Shown here: in pieces, positions 50,125-62,700 of the stretch
Layout of the letters: every line of letters begins with the position of its first letter
Numbering within the stretch: the stretch's first letter is position 1
Source: CAZEAB01 sp964552945
GTDB lineage: Archaea; Nanobdellota; Nanobdellia; Woesearchaeales; GW2011-AR9
Length of the DNA: 64,000 bases
Direction of reading: 5' to 3'
NCBI GenBank assembly: GCA_964552945.1
Contig: CAZKIP010000001.1
Span: 186,001-250,000 of the forward strand
Program-made: the position numbers and the translations under genes
Notes under the pieces: generated by a model
What the model saw: the letters and a program-made list of their open reading frames with translations, nothing else
Told to the model about the DNA's origin: nothing
The model's database searches: none

Positions 50125-52413
50125 TCAATATCTCTTCAATCTTCTTTTCAACCTTTCAATGTAACTAAGACTTTCGTCATCTACTTCCTTAGAATATCCA
50201 CCAAATAGTCTAGAAGCAGAAGGCCTCCTTTCACTAGGTTGTTGAGTAGTTCCTCCTCTGAAAACTCTTTGGCTTCTTACAACTCCCAAAGGCAATTTTG
50301 TTGCTGAGGGCAAATGTTTTTTCTTCTTCCACAATACCAAGGCAAGGAAAATGACAATGTTAGCTATCGCAAATAAAACAAAGATCAAAATACTTCCCGC
50401 ATCTAGGTTTTTCAAATCTGAAAGGAAAGCTTGGCCAGCAAGAGCTTTTTTAGCTGTAGAAGTTATTGAGGTAGGAGGAATTGGTCCAGGCTCACAAGTA
50501 TTTTCTAAAGGCAAAGTTAATTCTCTTCCACATTTGTTTAAATCTCTACAAGTCCTTGTCTGAATTCCATTGGAAGGACATTGTTGAGGTTCCCAAATTG
50601 AACAACTCCATTCTGGAACACAAATGCAATCTCTTGTAGAAATACTTTCATCAATGCTACAATCATCTTTAACTGTAATACAAGTTCTTGTTTGAGTTCC
50701 ATCCCCATTACAACCAGCAGGTCCCCAAGCACTACAACTAGTTTTAAAACTACATTTAGAAACTATGCTTCCTCCACCACCGCCTCCGCCGCCGCCACCT
50801 GAAGATGCAGCAGCAGCTGCAGGAGTAGATGCAGGAGTTTCTTCAGTTTCAGCATCGGTAAATTCAATTGCTCCAGAATGTGTAACCCCAGAAATCCTAT
50901 ATAAACTACCAATGTCTGTACAAGTATAATCTCCTGAAGTTGTTCCATCAGAAGAGCATGCAATTAAAGTTTCATTAGTTTCATTACAATTAGCGCTAAT
51001 CTCATTTATAGAATCCATCTCTAAATCTCTTACACAAACGCTACCTCGGGAATCATCTAAGTCTTCAATATAAATCGTTTTTTTCTTATTACTAGTCATG
51101 AAAACATTTTTCACAATTAAACTACCTTTTGTTGCCCCAATCGCTTGTTTTGTGATAGAAATGTTGGATAGGAGCAGAGTTTTATTTTCACTAAAATCAT
51201 AATCAAATTCTAATAAGGGATGAGTGGAGTTAGAAAAATTAAAATGTAACGTGCCATTAAATTGTTGTGAAAGATTAATAGAATTGTTAATGGTAAGGTT
51301 TAAACCAATTATATTTGTATTTACATTAGTAACATTACCCACAACAGTATCATTTGAATCTACAATTCCGTCGTTGTCATCATCCGTGTCAGTATCATCG
51401 GCGATTCCATCGTTGTCTGAATCTAAAGTTAAGTTAAAATTTAAAGTAGAAGAATTTACATTATTAACTGAATCTTCTGCATAAACAATAACGGAATGAT
51501 TTCCGAAAAGAGTAAAATTAATTTCAGTAGACCCAATCACACAAAGACTACAAATAGTTACATTACTTTGCCCATCCAAGCTATAAGTAATAGTTCCAAT
51601 TTCAGAAATGCTTACATTTAAAGCAGTACTTAATTTATTAGCATTCTGAGTTTGGTTAGGAGCATTAATAGTTATCGTTGGAGCATCAGTGTCAGCGGTA
51701 ACATTTAAAGTAACGTTGTTTGAGCGCTTAATTCCTCTAGTATCGTTGGCAATAAAAATTGCCCAAGTTTCACCAGCGAAATTGGTGTCAGGATCAAAAG
51801 TAACCACACTATTATTATCTATGGTTATGGTCATTGAACCTCCATTTATCGAAGAATAGTTTAAAGTGTCTCCTTCTGGGTCAGAGAAATAATCGTCAAG
51901 ATCTAATCCAGATTGTTGTGTGTTCTGTTCCCAAGTTTGGTTTAGGATGGTTGCATTTAAGGTAGGATTCAAATTAAAAATTTCTATATTAAAAGTGGCA
52001 GATTGTTGAACGTTACAGGAGGAATTAGTTTCAGAAACAGTTATAGAGATAGTATGGTTCCCAAAATCTTCTAAAGTTGGAGTGAAACTGATAAGTCCAC
52101 TTTCATTATTTATTACAAACAATGAACTATTGTCTGAAAAGTTAAAATTATGAGATTCCACATCTGAAGCATTAATATCAATCGCAAAAGGTAAATCATG
52201 CCTTATACTTTGGTCAGCTGTTGCATCAATTGTTGGCCTAGTGTTAATACAAATAGCGGCAGTTCCAGTTACACCTACACCTCCTGTAATTCTAATGATG
52301 GTAATATTAGTAAAGACATTTACCACTAAAAAAACAATTGTCATAATTAAAATTATTTTTTTAAAATTATTTTCTTCAAAGATTCCACTTCTTTTTCTAT
52401 TTTTCTTAACCAT
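50125..52413 (-). CDS. Surface protein with Ig-like, TSP3-like and cysteine-rich modules
   Basis: The 762-residue protein has an N-terminal helix (about 18-38) ending ITGGVGVTGTA, then cadherin/Ig-like domains (about 60-330) rich in N-x-S/T. A calcium-binding thrombospondin-type-3-like run follows (DSDNDGIADDTDTDDD). After more beta structure come a poly-Gly stretch and two cysteine-rich repeats of the 'CS.W....C...G.QTRTC' kind, like thrombospondin type 1. A C-terminal helix (about 672-692) precedes a basic tail of about 70 residues. It is probably a cell-surface adhesion or matrix protein. Start ATG at 52413. Confidence 0.78.
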   Translation of the reverse strand: MVKKNRKRSGIFEENNFKKIILIMTIVFLVVNVFTNITIIRITGGVGVTGTAAICINTRPTIDATADQSIRHDLPFAIDINASDVESHNFNFSDNSSLFVINNESGLISFTPTLEDFGNHTISITVSETNSSCNVQQSATFNIEIFNLNPTLNATILNQTWEQNTQQSGLDLDDYFSDPEGDTLNYSSINGGSMTITIDNNSVVTFDPDTNFAGETWAIFIANDTRGIKRSNNVTLNVTADTDAPTITINAPNQTQNANKLSTALNVSISEIGTITYSLDGQSNVTICSLCVIGSTEINFTLFGNHSVIVYAEDSVNNVNSSTLNFNLTLDSDNDGIADDTDTDDDNDGIVDSNDTVVGNVTNVNTNIIGLNLTINNSINLSQQFNGTLHFNFSNSTHPLLEFDYDFSENKTLLLSNISITKQAIGATKGSLIVKNVFMTSNKKKTIYIEDLDDSRGSVCVRDLEMDSINEISANCNETNETLIACSSDGTTSGDYTCTDIGSLYRISGVTHSGAIEFTDAETEETPASTPAAAAASSGGGGGGGGGGSIVSKCSFKTSCSAWGPAGCNGDGTQTRTCITVKDDCSIDESISTRDCICVPEWSCSIWEPQQCPSNGIQTRTCRDLNKCGRELTLPLENTCEPGPIPPTSITSTAKKALAGQAFLSDLKNLDAGSILIFVLFAIANIVIFLALVLWKKKKHLPSATKLPLGVVRSQRVFRGGTTQQPSERRPSASRLFGGYSKEVDDESLSYIERLKRRLKRY

Positions 52414-52487
52414 CTTTACATATTGTTATTATCTTTATTATTTTATTGGGAGGACATTATAGTCGTTAATCAAATCCAATTACCTAA

Positions 52488-53705
52488 TCAAATATAATCC
52501 CCCCTATTTTTGTATCTGTATCCAACATAAAGTCCAAACAACACTACCATTGCCAGGGCAACAACCCATCCCAAACTAAAGGAAGAACTGCCACTTTGAT
52601 GAGTTGGAACGGCGTTTGCTTGTCCTGCCAAATTGTATTCTTTTTCTTCCAATAACTCCGCATTAAACTCTCTTTGAGCCATCTTATATTTATTCCAATA
52701 GTTTACCACCATCGAAAATGAGTACTCTCCTGGTTCTTTCCCTTGAGCATCAAAAAAGTCTCTTATTCTTTCAGTAGTTTCCCCTTCAATGTCAATGGAT
52801 TTAGTACGGAATTCGTCCAAAGTTTCGTTGTTCTTTTTGAAAGTTATATCCACAAAGACGTGTTTAATTTTCTTATTCCAATTATTCATCAAATCCAAAG
52901 AGTACTGATTTATTTTGTTGGCTAAAAAATATTTATCAAAATAAGTAATATCAATCTCTGGTTCGCCGATAACCATCTCTTTTACCATTTCAACATGTTG
53001 ACCATCGTAGGTTGTTAAAGCAGAAACAACAAATTCTCCTTTTTCAAACAGATCTTTCTCTAAATTTCCATAAAGAAGTTTATTCTCTTTCTTTTGTAAG
53101 TTTGTTGAATCTGTTTCTACTTTATGTTCTTGTTGCTTCTTATCGTTAACATAGAAAGTAGTTTTTACTTCGTTGATGTCCTTCTTTCCTAAATTTTCAA
53201 CTTCAGATACAAAAAGAATTTTATCTTGTTGCTCCCTAATGTTTAATCTAGCCTTGATATATTTGTCTGGATAAGGTCCTTCAACAACAATCTTATGTTT
53301 TATAATCACTCTAGAACCAACACCGGTGGATAAAGGAGGTATTTCTTCAGTGATAACAATCTTTGCATAAGAGTTTCCTGGAGGCAATTTTATGATTTTC
53401 TTGTTCTTTTTGTTTTTAGGATCATTTTTTTCTAAATCGATTTTAAAGGAGATGGATTTAGAGTTATCATCTTCTCGGAAATCAATTGTTTCCTTATCTA
53501 AGGTAATATATTCACTCATCTCTCCTTCTAGAGAAACCCTTGCTGTAAATTCTCTTTCATCCGTGTTAACAATCCAAATTTTTCCTTCATGGATTGTAGA
53601 AGATTCCGACTGAATGATTGTTTTAGCCGGCCTAACCCCTATAGCAAAAACTAAGTTGATGCATAACAAAAGTGCAATTAACCAAATGATTTGTTTTTGT
53701 TTCAT
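52488..53705 (-). CDS. SP-beta-TM surface protein, paralogue of 46281-47489
   Basis: The 405-residue protein has a signal peptide (about 5-21) followed by IGVRPAKTIIQSES and several beta-sandwich domains. A C-terminal helix (about 378-396) and a short YKNRGDYI tail close it. Domain order and landmark phrases (PYPDKYIKARLNI, GEPEIDITYFDKYF) align with the gene at 46281-47489. It follows the giant LamG protein by 42 bases on the same strand, so the two are probably co-transcribed. The N-domain resembles chaperone-like or DUF916-like folds, but I cannot prove that. Confidence 0.75.
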   Translation of the reverse strand: MKQKQIIWLIALLLCINLVFAIGVRPAKTIIQSESSTIHEGKIWIVNTDEREFTARVSLEGEMSEYITLDKETIDFREDDNSKSISFKIDLEKNDPKNKKNKKIIKLPPGNSYAKIVITEEIPPLSTGVGSRVIIKHKIVVEGPYPDKYIKARLNIREQQDKILFVSEVENLGKKDINEVKTTFYVNDKKQQEHKVETDSTNLQKKENKLLYGNLEKDLFEKGEFVVSALTTYDGQHVEMVKEMVIGEPEIDITYFDKYFLANKINQYSLDLMNNWNKKIKHVFVDITFKKNNETLDEFRTKSIDIEGETTERIRDFFDAQGKEPGEYSFSMVVNYWNKYKMAQREFNAELLEEKEYNLAGQANAVPTHQSGSSSFSLGWVVALAMVVLFGLYVGYRYKNRGDYI

Positions 53706-53747
53706 CTTTTTTTATTTTTTATTTTTTATTTTCCAAATTTATTAATT

Positions 53748-56700
53748 TCATCCAATCTCAAAAGTTATCGTTGAATTTTTTCTTCCTGAACTTTCTCCTG
53801 AAGGAACTGTCGCCCCTATATGGGTTAAAAAATCATTGTTCACGTCCAGCCAGTCTAGGTTTACTACGTGACTTATCGAGCTGGACCCCTCCATCTCCGT
53901 CCAATTTGTATAGGAAGCTGACACATTGAATGAATCTGATTCGTTTTCTTCAATCTTAAAGGTAAAAAATTCTGAAGGAAGGGCTTTTGTTGGAAAAATT
54001 TGAGTTCCTGTAATTGTTACATTTGAAACAACATTTCCCCTATTTTCTGCCCTGAAGGGAGTAGTGTTTGCTGAAGAAGTTTTCAAAACCTCTCCAACAT
54101 CGACATCTCCAAAACTTACATTATCGTTCGTTAAAGTAATCGAAAGAAAAGAATCTATAGTAAAATTAAACGTATTAGAATAACTTCCATATCCATTACT
54201 ATCGTTTGCCCTGACCCTCCAATAATAAGTGGTATCTATATCCAGTGTTGTAGTTAAATAATGAGTCACATTAGTTGCAGTGGTGTTAAGTATACTGGTA
54301 ACGTTAACTTCAGGATTATTGAAAAGGAGGTTATTATCTACTTGTAATTGATACGATACATCATCACCATCTGCATCTGTTGAGATGTTCCAAACAAATT
54401 CCGGTGTTCTATTTGTTATTGATGATTGATTTGATGGAGATACTAACAAAGGAGTTGTTGGTGCTGAATTACTAGCAACAACCAGCTGATTTGATCTAAC
54501 AACCCCTCCATCATCATCCCCGTCATTTGGAGTTACATCCACTGTCCAATTTTCTCCTTCTCCAGTTTCTTGAGAAACTATCAAATCAGTCCTGTTGTTG
54601 AATAAAGCAGAAATCTGTTCAAGAGTAAGGGACCTGTTAAAAACAATTAAGTCGTCAATAGTACCATTAAATTGAGATTGAGTTACTTGCCCTCCTCCAA
54701 TGTTAACATCTCCTGAACTGTGTGGGTTTCTAGTCCTTGAAGTTGCAGTTTCCTGAACTCCGTCTATAAATATAGCGAGATGGGTTGTATTCATTCTTCC
54801 AACTAAGTGATACCAAGTGTTGTTAGTTGCTATTGAGCCTATTGCTGAAAAGGCTTGGTCAGCATTTACATTGGCCGTATCATTGGATATTGAAAACAAA
54901 GCCCTAGTATTTGAACCCCATAATTGTAAGACTATGGCTGGTCTTTTATCTCCAAAAGTTGCTCCAGAATGATGAGAGTAAATCCATTGATATTGTTTAT
55001 TAATATTAACTGTCTTAACCCAAGTACTGATAGTAAATTCAGAATTGCTTGTATTGAAAAGAAGATGGCTAGATAAAGGCATGTCGATAACTGCAACATC
55101 GTCTCCAAACATATATGCTCCTTCACCATCATATCCTCCCGAACTATTCCAAGTTTGTCCATTGGTAGTAATTACATTTTCAAAACCAGAATAGTCCTGT
55201 ACATTATCAGTAGCGGAACCATTAGTTTTTTCGAAAGGTAAATTTAACACGCTGATAGACTGATCTTCAACGAGCCAATTATAAATATCTTTAATATCAT
55301 CTTCATCAAAATCGGACTCATTTATGTAAGCTGTTAGATTCTGGTTTGTGTTGTTGCTACTTGGAGAAGTAGAATTCAAAATTAAAGAATCTATAATTGG
55401 TTTTGTGTTTATAGTAAACTGTACTGTTTCATTTACAACGTTAAGACCACCAGCTATTGGGTCAAATACGCAGGTCTCTCCTTTAGCGGCAGCACAATCT
55501 GCAGTCGTACTATAAACAACCCAGTAATCTCTACCATTTACCGTCTTCTGAATTGTATTGATACTAAAACCACTCTGGACCATATCATCAAAATCAAAAT
55601 ACCATTTTTTCCAAATAAAATGACCCCTGCTCGCATCTCTTAAAATAAGTCCTTCTGCAGGAATTGCAAAACCAAACTGCACGTCCGTCTGTGGGCGAGT
55701 AAAATTCATTTCCCATTTGTATTCGTTATTTACAGTTACTGCACCAAATTTTACATCATAAGTATTTACTTGAGCAGCTGAAAGAAGATGAAAATCTCCA
55801 TTCAAATGATATCCCACAAATATTTTCTTACTAAATTTACCTTTACTAAAATTAATTCCGTTACTACCAATGTTAAAAGATAATCCGTGTAAACTACCAT
55901 AGGTGTGGTCATCACTGCCACTTACAAACACATCATACGTCCCCTTCTTCCAAGTACTAAAATCTGTAGTGTTAGAGAACCCATAAAAATCTCCAATAAT
56001 ATTCGAATTTTGCTCTGTATAAAATGGTTCACCAGAACTATTAGTAACATTCATAAAGACGTCAAAAAGATTAGAATCATTTACATCAACATCCCATAAT
56101 ATTTCGCTTTCAGAAAAATGGCTAGAGTTGTCTTCACTTGGAGTTGTCCAAATAATGTAGGGATTTATTGTATCTATCACAAATGTGTCATCAGGACTGA
56201 AAGGACTACAATCATCATTATAACAACCCCTTACTTTCCAGAAATAGTTGTCATCCCTAAGGGCTTGACCAGTATTTATTGTATAATTATTCTCTGACAA
56301 ATTAGTAATATTAAGGACAATAGATGGTGCAGAAAAATCTGACAAGTTGGCAATCAACAATTCATAAGAAGAAGCCTCATCTCCTAAATCACTCCAATTA
56401 AGTTCAGTCGTATTATCATTAGTGCTTTTGTTGTTGATAAAAGATACAAGTGAAGGAGAAGTTATTGCGTTTATACTTAGATAATTACTTGTTACTGCAT
56501 TTCCATCTCCGGTTCCATCGTTTGGTGTAGCTGTTACTGACCAATTACCTTCAGCAGAAATTTCTTGAGAAACAATTAAATCTGTACGATTGCTATAAAT
56601 TTCATAGATTTGTTCTGCAGACAAAGTACGATTAAAAATTAATACCTCATCAATAGAACCATTGTAATAATTTGCTCCATTATCATTCCCCAATAACCAT

Positions 56701-59700
56701 GGTTGAGTATTATCAATATCTTGAATTGTACCCCCATCATTTTTTGCTAGAGTAAGGGTAGCCAAAGAGCCATCGATATATAATTCATTATTATCTTCAT
56801 CTATGGCTCTAACAAAAACAATATGGTGCCAATCTCCATCTGCAATATCATCATTGGTACTAAACCACCAATTTCCTACAGCAGCTTCCCTAAGAATAAT
56901 GGATACTTTTTTACTAGGAGTTACAGAGCCTCCGCCAGTTATTGTACCAACAAGAAGTTGGAATTGATTAAAGGTGCCACTTGCAAGTCTTTTGGCAATA
57001 AAAGGACCATTTTGATCCAAATCTGGAGGCTTAATCCATAAGGAAGTAGACCATTCTTTAATTCCAGGGCGAAGAGCAGCATTGTCACTTATCTCTATTT
57101 TATCATTAATTCCATCGAATTTGTAACTACTATTACCATCATGACCACCACTAGAATTCCAAGTGGCACCATACACAGAACCATTGTTTACATTGCTAGA
57201 ATAATCCCAAGCATTGTCGGTTTCTGTTGCATTAATCTGTTCAAAAGGCATGTTCAATACTGTAATTGAAGTATCGTTCAAGAACCAGTTGTAGGTTACT
57301 TTTACTGGGTCTGAATTTGCATCGCTGGTATCTGCATAAGCAGTTAAATTTTGAGCAGTATTGTTGTAAATTATGTTAGTGGTGTTCAAAACTAAAGTAT
57401 CTATGGTGGGTAGGGAGTTTCCTGCTGGAGCTCCTTCATTTGTAATCAATTGATTAGATCTTATCGTGGTACCATCTTCATAACCATCGTTTGGCGTTAC
57501 ATCTAAAGTCCAGTTCTGACCATTAGTAGTTTCTTGGGAAACGATTACCCCGGTCTTATTGTTATAATGCGCATTAATTTGTTCTGCAGAAAGAGAGCGA
57601 TTGAAAATGTACACCTCATCAATGGAACCGTTAATTAAATTTCCAATAATAACATCTGCCATGGTAGTATTTATTTTTGCCGTCATTTCAACACTATCAT
57701 TTCTCCCCCCATTTATGTACAATATTAACTCTGAGGAATTGAAAGTCATTGCAACATGCGTCCAGTTTTTATCAATAGTTGCAGAAACGTTGTTTCCTGC
57801 GGTTCCGTTTATGAAACCAAATATTGTCATGTTTCTCATCTCAATAGTATAACTATTTTCTTTACTTAGTAACGTTCTATTTTGTAGTGTTGATGAAGCA
57901 GCAGCTTCGGCTGCAGCTGCAGGAGGATCATATCGATAAGCTGTATCGGTGTCCCCTGCGCCAACCGTTGTTCCAGTAAAATAACTATAATCAGAACCAG
58001 TCCCATTACTAATTCCTCTAAACCAAGTGTCGGTATGTGAACCAATAGTCCCATACCTAATTAGGATTGTACCATTTTGATAAAGGACTATTTCTGTTTG
58101 GGCTGTACCATCATTAGTATAGAAAGTACTATTCCATAAAAAGGACGCCCATTTATCTGGGGCATCTCCCTGGTTGGTACAATAATATTCAAAGTTAAAA
58201 CCCGCATTACCATAATCCTGCCAGTTAGCTGCAATCATTCGATCATTTTCCATCTCTGAAACAGAGGGATCATAATCTGATGCAGAATCACTAAAACTTA
58301 ATCTTCCATTGGTATCCATATAGACGGTTGCACCACTACTAATATTTCCTTCAAAGAAAGGAAAATCAAACCCTAAAGTGGTAGATCTCATGGCATCATC
58401 TGCACCGCTGGCGGTAGTGTATGTACAATCGTTAGAAGAGTTCCAAGGACTGACAGTACTTGAATTTGTATAATTATTACCATATCCACTTACCGGGTCC
58501 TGCACCCAGAACATAATTGTAATTTCATTGGTAATGTTAAGACTAGCACTACTACTAACATTAAGGAAATCGTCTATACCATCCAATTCGTAAGCACCAT
58601 ATCCAGTCATGGAACCAGTAACATTGTAAGTTGCACTGGTTACAGACGCATTATTCCCATAGCCGGAATAATCTTTGGCAAAGGTAGCATTTGAACCTCC
58701 TTCAAAAGGAAGATAAAGTACCGCATATGGGGTTCCGTTGATAAGCCAATTTGTAATATTTCTAATTAAATCTGGGTCATCATCACTTACACTCCAATAA
58801 GCGGTAAGGTTTTGGTCAGTATCATTGGAAGACAAGTCTGTAGTATTAAGAACTAAATTACTTGCAGATGGAAGAAAGTTAATACTAAAATTTATTTTTC
58901 CGGAACTTACAATGTTATTAGAGGTGTCATTAGCATATATTGTAATGTTATGGGGACCCCTACCAGGAGTTATTGTTGTGTTTAAACAACTAGCTATCGT
59001 TACATTTGCATCCGTGTCTAGCTGATAGGAACATACGTCTAAATTTTCATCATCAACCGTGAAATTTATTGGAATTGAGAGCGTGTTATATTTCGTATTA
59101 TTTTCTGGAAAATCTATAGTAAGAGTTGGAGCAGTATTATCTATAGCCTCGGGAGCTACGATGCTTATGTTTACTGGGGAGATATTTACACTAGTTGCTG
59201 CTGAATCTGTATCTACTAACGCAATAAATTTATGAGCATTGGCAAGCCCTCCAGTTGCGTTTAATTTCCATACAACATTACAACTACTTCCATTTTCGGC
59301 ATCTGCCAGACAAGAGTTGGTAGTTTCATTTTGAGGGTTTTCTCTAATTGTGTGAAAAATATCTCCGGTACCATTTGGAACTTTTGTATATACGGTCACG
59401 TTATCAATCCATCCTGCATCTGCACCAACGGGGTTACTTGTATCTTTCGCATAGAGCCAATGGAGAACATGTCTCCCTGGCGATAGTTCATATTCCACTT
59501 TTGCCATTGCAGTAATTCCGGAAATTTGTGAATCAAATCCTGTAGTTCTGGTACATGTTGGGGCATCTGGACAAAAATTAAGGAAATCCCATCCACTTTC
59601 TGAACTAACGTTCCAATAAAAAGTTAAAAGAGAAGTTGTATTTACCGAGATAGTTTGGTTAATCCAAGAATTTTGATTATCACTAATAGAACCTGACTGA

Positions 59701-62700
59701 GCAGAGAAAACTCCTTCTTGTGGATAATTAGAAACTACAGACCAATCTGCATCTCCTCCAGTAGTCCAACCACCTAAAGTAGTATTTTCAAAGTCATAAT
59801 TTACAATAGGGTTAAACATTAAAGTTGCGGAAATGTTTCCACAATCAGCTGCATTACAACTAACATTCACTGTAATATTAAATTCGCGATTTTGAGTAGC
59901 GTTACTATGTGTTACAGGGTTGGTAAGGTTTACTGTGATATTTGGTGTTGCTGAAGGGTCAGCGGGTGGAGCAGAAACAGCTAAAACTAACAAGTCATTA
60001 GATCTTACAGGGACACCATCTTCATTTCCATCGTTTGGTGTCGCATCAACAGTCCAATTTTCCTGAGGGGAAGTTTCATTGCTAACAATTAAATCTGTTT
60101 TGTTGTTGTAAAGTGCATTGATTTGGTTTGGTGTTAATGTTCGATTAAAAATAATTACTTCGTCAACCTTACCATCCCACCAGTTACCCAAAGAACCATC
60201 ACAATTGTTTCCAGCAGCATCTGGATCTGTCCCAATCAAAACTGGACAATCATCAAAATCAAGAGAAAGAGAAACGGTAGTTGAAGCATTCAGTTCTCCA
60301 TCTAGATAGAATTTTATTGTTGAACTATTAAATGTAGTCACAATATGTTGCCATTTATTAACAACAATAGTTCCTGCAGGATAACTATCTTGATCTACAT
60401 TATTTAGCCAAGGATCAACACTACCGTCAGCATTAATGAAAAAACTAAACTCATTTTCTCCAGCAGAATTTGGAAGGTGTACAGGAATCGTTCCACCAAC
60501 TAAACTTTCTGGATAAATCCAATAAGAGATTGATATGTCTGACATTGCACCAGCAGACCAAGACACATTAATGTAGTCTGTGTTATCAGTTTCAAAATCA
60601 TAACCACCTTTTCCATCATATCCTCCAGTTATATTCCAATCAGCACCATCTATATCCGCATCGTTCCCAAACCCAGAATAATCAGTAGCTTTATTATCAC
60701 CATCTTCTTCAAAAGGCATATTTAAAACTGCAATTGAAGTTCCATTTACCAACCAATTATAAATTACTTTAACATCATCATCATCTACATCACTAGTAGT
60801 AGCGTAAACAGTTAAATTTTGATTAGTACTATTCGATGTTATGTTTGTAGTGTTCAAAACTAAAGCGTCAATAGTGGGAGGGGATTTTGTTTTAATTGTA
60901 ATTGAATTTGAATTATTAGTATTCCCTTCCACAGTTCCATCATTTGGAGTAGCTGAAAAATTCCACACATCGCCAACTGAAGTTTCCTGAGAAACGATTA
61001 AATCAGTTCTGTTGTTGTAAATAGCAGAGATTTGTTCTGTAGAAAGGGAACGATTCCAAATAGTTAAATCATCAATTGCGCCCGCAAAATCAATACTACT
61101 TGTCCCTACCCCATCCATGTCTTTACCAATAATAAATGGTTGATTAAAGGGCCCAGGAGTATTAGTACAAGAAACGGAACTTTCAAGAACACCATCAACG
61201 TAAACGTTACAATTAGTTCCATTCCAACTACCTGCTACAAAATGCCAATTAGAATCCGTTACGTCAGTTGTGCCGGTTGCAGAATTAGAATTACTTCCAG
61301 ACCCATATTCATAGTCAAATTTAATGACATCTCCATCCCCATCAATTTTAAAAGCCATCGTATTACGTGGGTCTCCGTAAGTTCCTCTTTCAATGAGACT
61401 CATAGCTTCACTTCCAACTGCAACATCAATAGGAGATTTAATCCATAGAGTAATAGTTATTTCAGAAGTAATATTTAGTGAAACCGAATTTGGTAATGTT
61501 ATGGAATCGTTTGTTCCATCAAAAATATATCCTCCTTTTCCGTCATACCCCGCCGTTGCACTCCAAGTAGCATTTGATATAATCGCATCGTTGCCATATC
61601 CAGAATAATCATTAGAAGTAGTTGCCTCATCTCCCCCATTAGATTCAAATGGCATATTCAAAGCAGAGAGAGAGTTATTATGCAAATACCAATTATAAAT
61701 TATTTTAACATCATCTTCGAGATCACTAGAGGTAACATGGGCAGTTATATTTTGATTAGTATTATTATTTTCTGGATTCGTAGAATTGATTGCAATGGCT
61801 GTTATTTGCGGGACATTGTTCATGATTATTAATTCTGATGAGTTCACTTGAGTTCCATCTCCTGTTCCATCGTTTGGTGTGGCAGAAACTTTCCAAGAAC
61901 CATTTCCAGTAGTTTCAGAAGAGGCAATAATATCGGAACGATTGTTGTAAAGTAAATTGACTTGCTCTGCAGTCAAAGTACGATTCCAAATCATCAATTC
62001 GTCAACCTTCCCATCCCACCAATTGCCCAAACTTGAGTCACAACCACCCGGGTCTGCTTCTGCACCAATCAAGATAGGGCAATCGTCGAAATCTAAAGCA
62101 AGAGAAACATTAGTTGAAGCATTCAATTTTCCATCTATATAGAGTTTCAAGATTAAACTATTATATGTAACTACAACATGCTGCCATTTACCAGCAATAA
62201 TTGTGCCTGCGGCGTAGGTGTCCTGGTCAACATTATTTAGAAATGGATCAATAGAACCATCAGCATTAACAAATAAATTAAATTCGTTTTGCCCAGCAGA
62301 GTTAGGGAAAGATACAGGAATTGTTGCGCCACTTAAACTCTCTGGGTAAAGCCAATAAGAAACTGTAATGTCATGGTGAGTTCCTGCTATCCAAGACACA
62401 TTAATGTAATCTTCTGTATCGGCAGATTCAAAATCATAAGCCCCATTACCATCATATCCACCAGAAGGATTCCAGAGAGCACCCGTTATATCTGCACCAT
62501 TTCCAAATCCAGAATAATCTGTAGTGTTCTGGTTACCATCTGGTTCAAATGGCATGTTCAAAAGAGTCAAAGAATTATTGTTTAAGAACCAGTTGTAAAT
62601 TACTTTAACTGGATCGGAATCTCCATCACTCGTATCTGCATAAGCAGTTAAGTTTTGGTTGGTGGTGTTCAAAGCCACATCGGTACTATTCAGTACTAAA

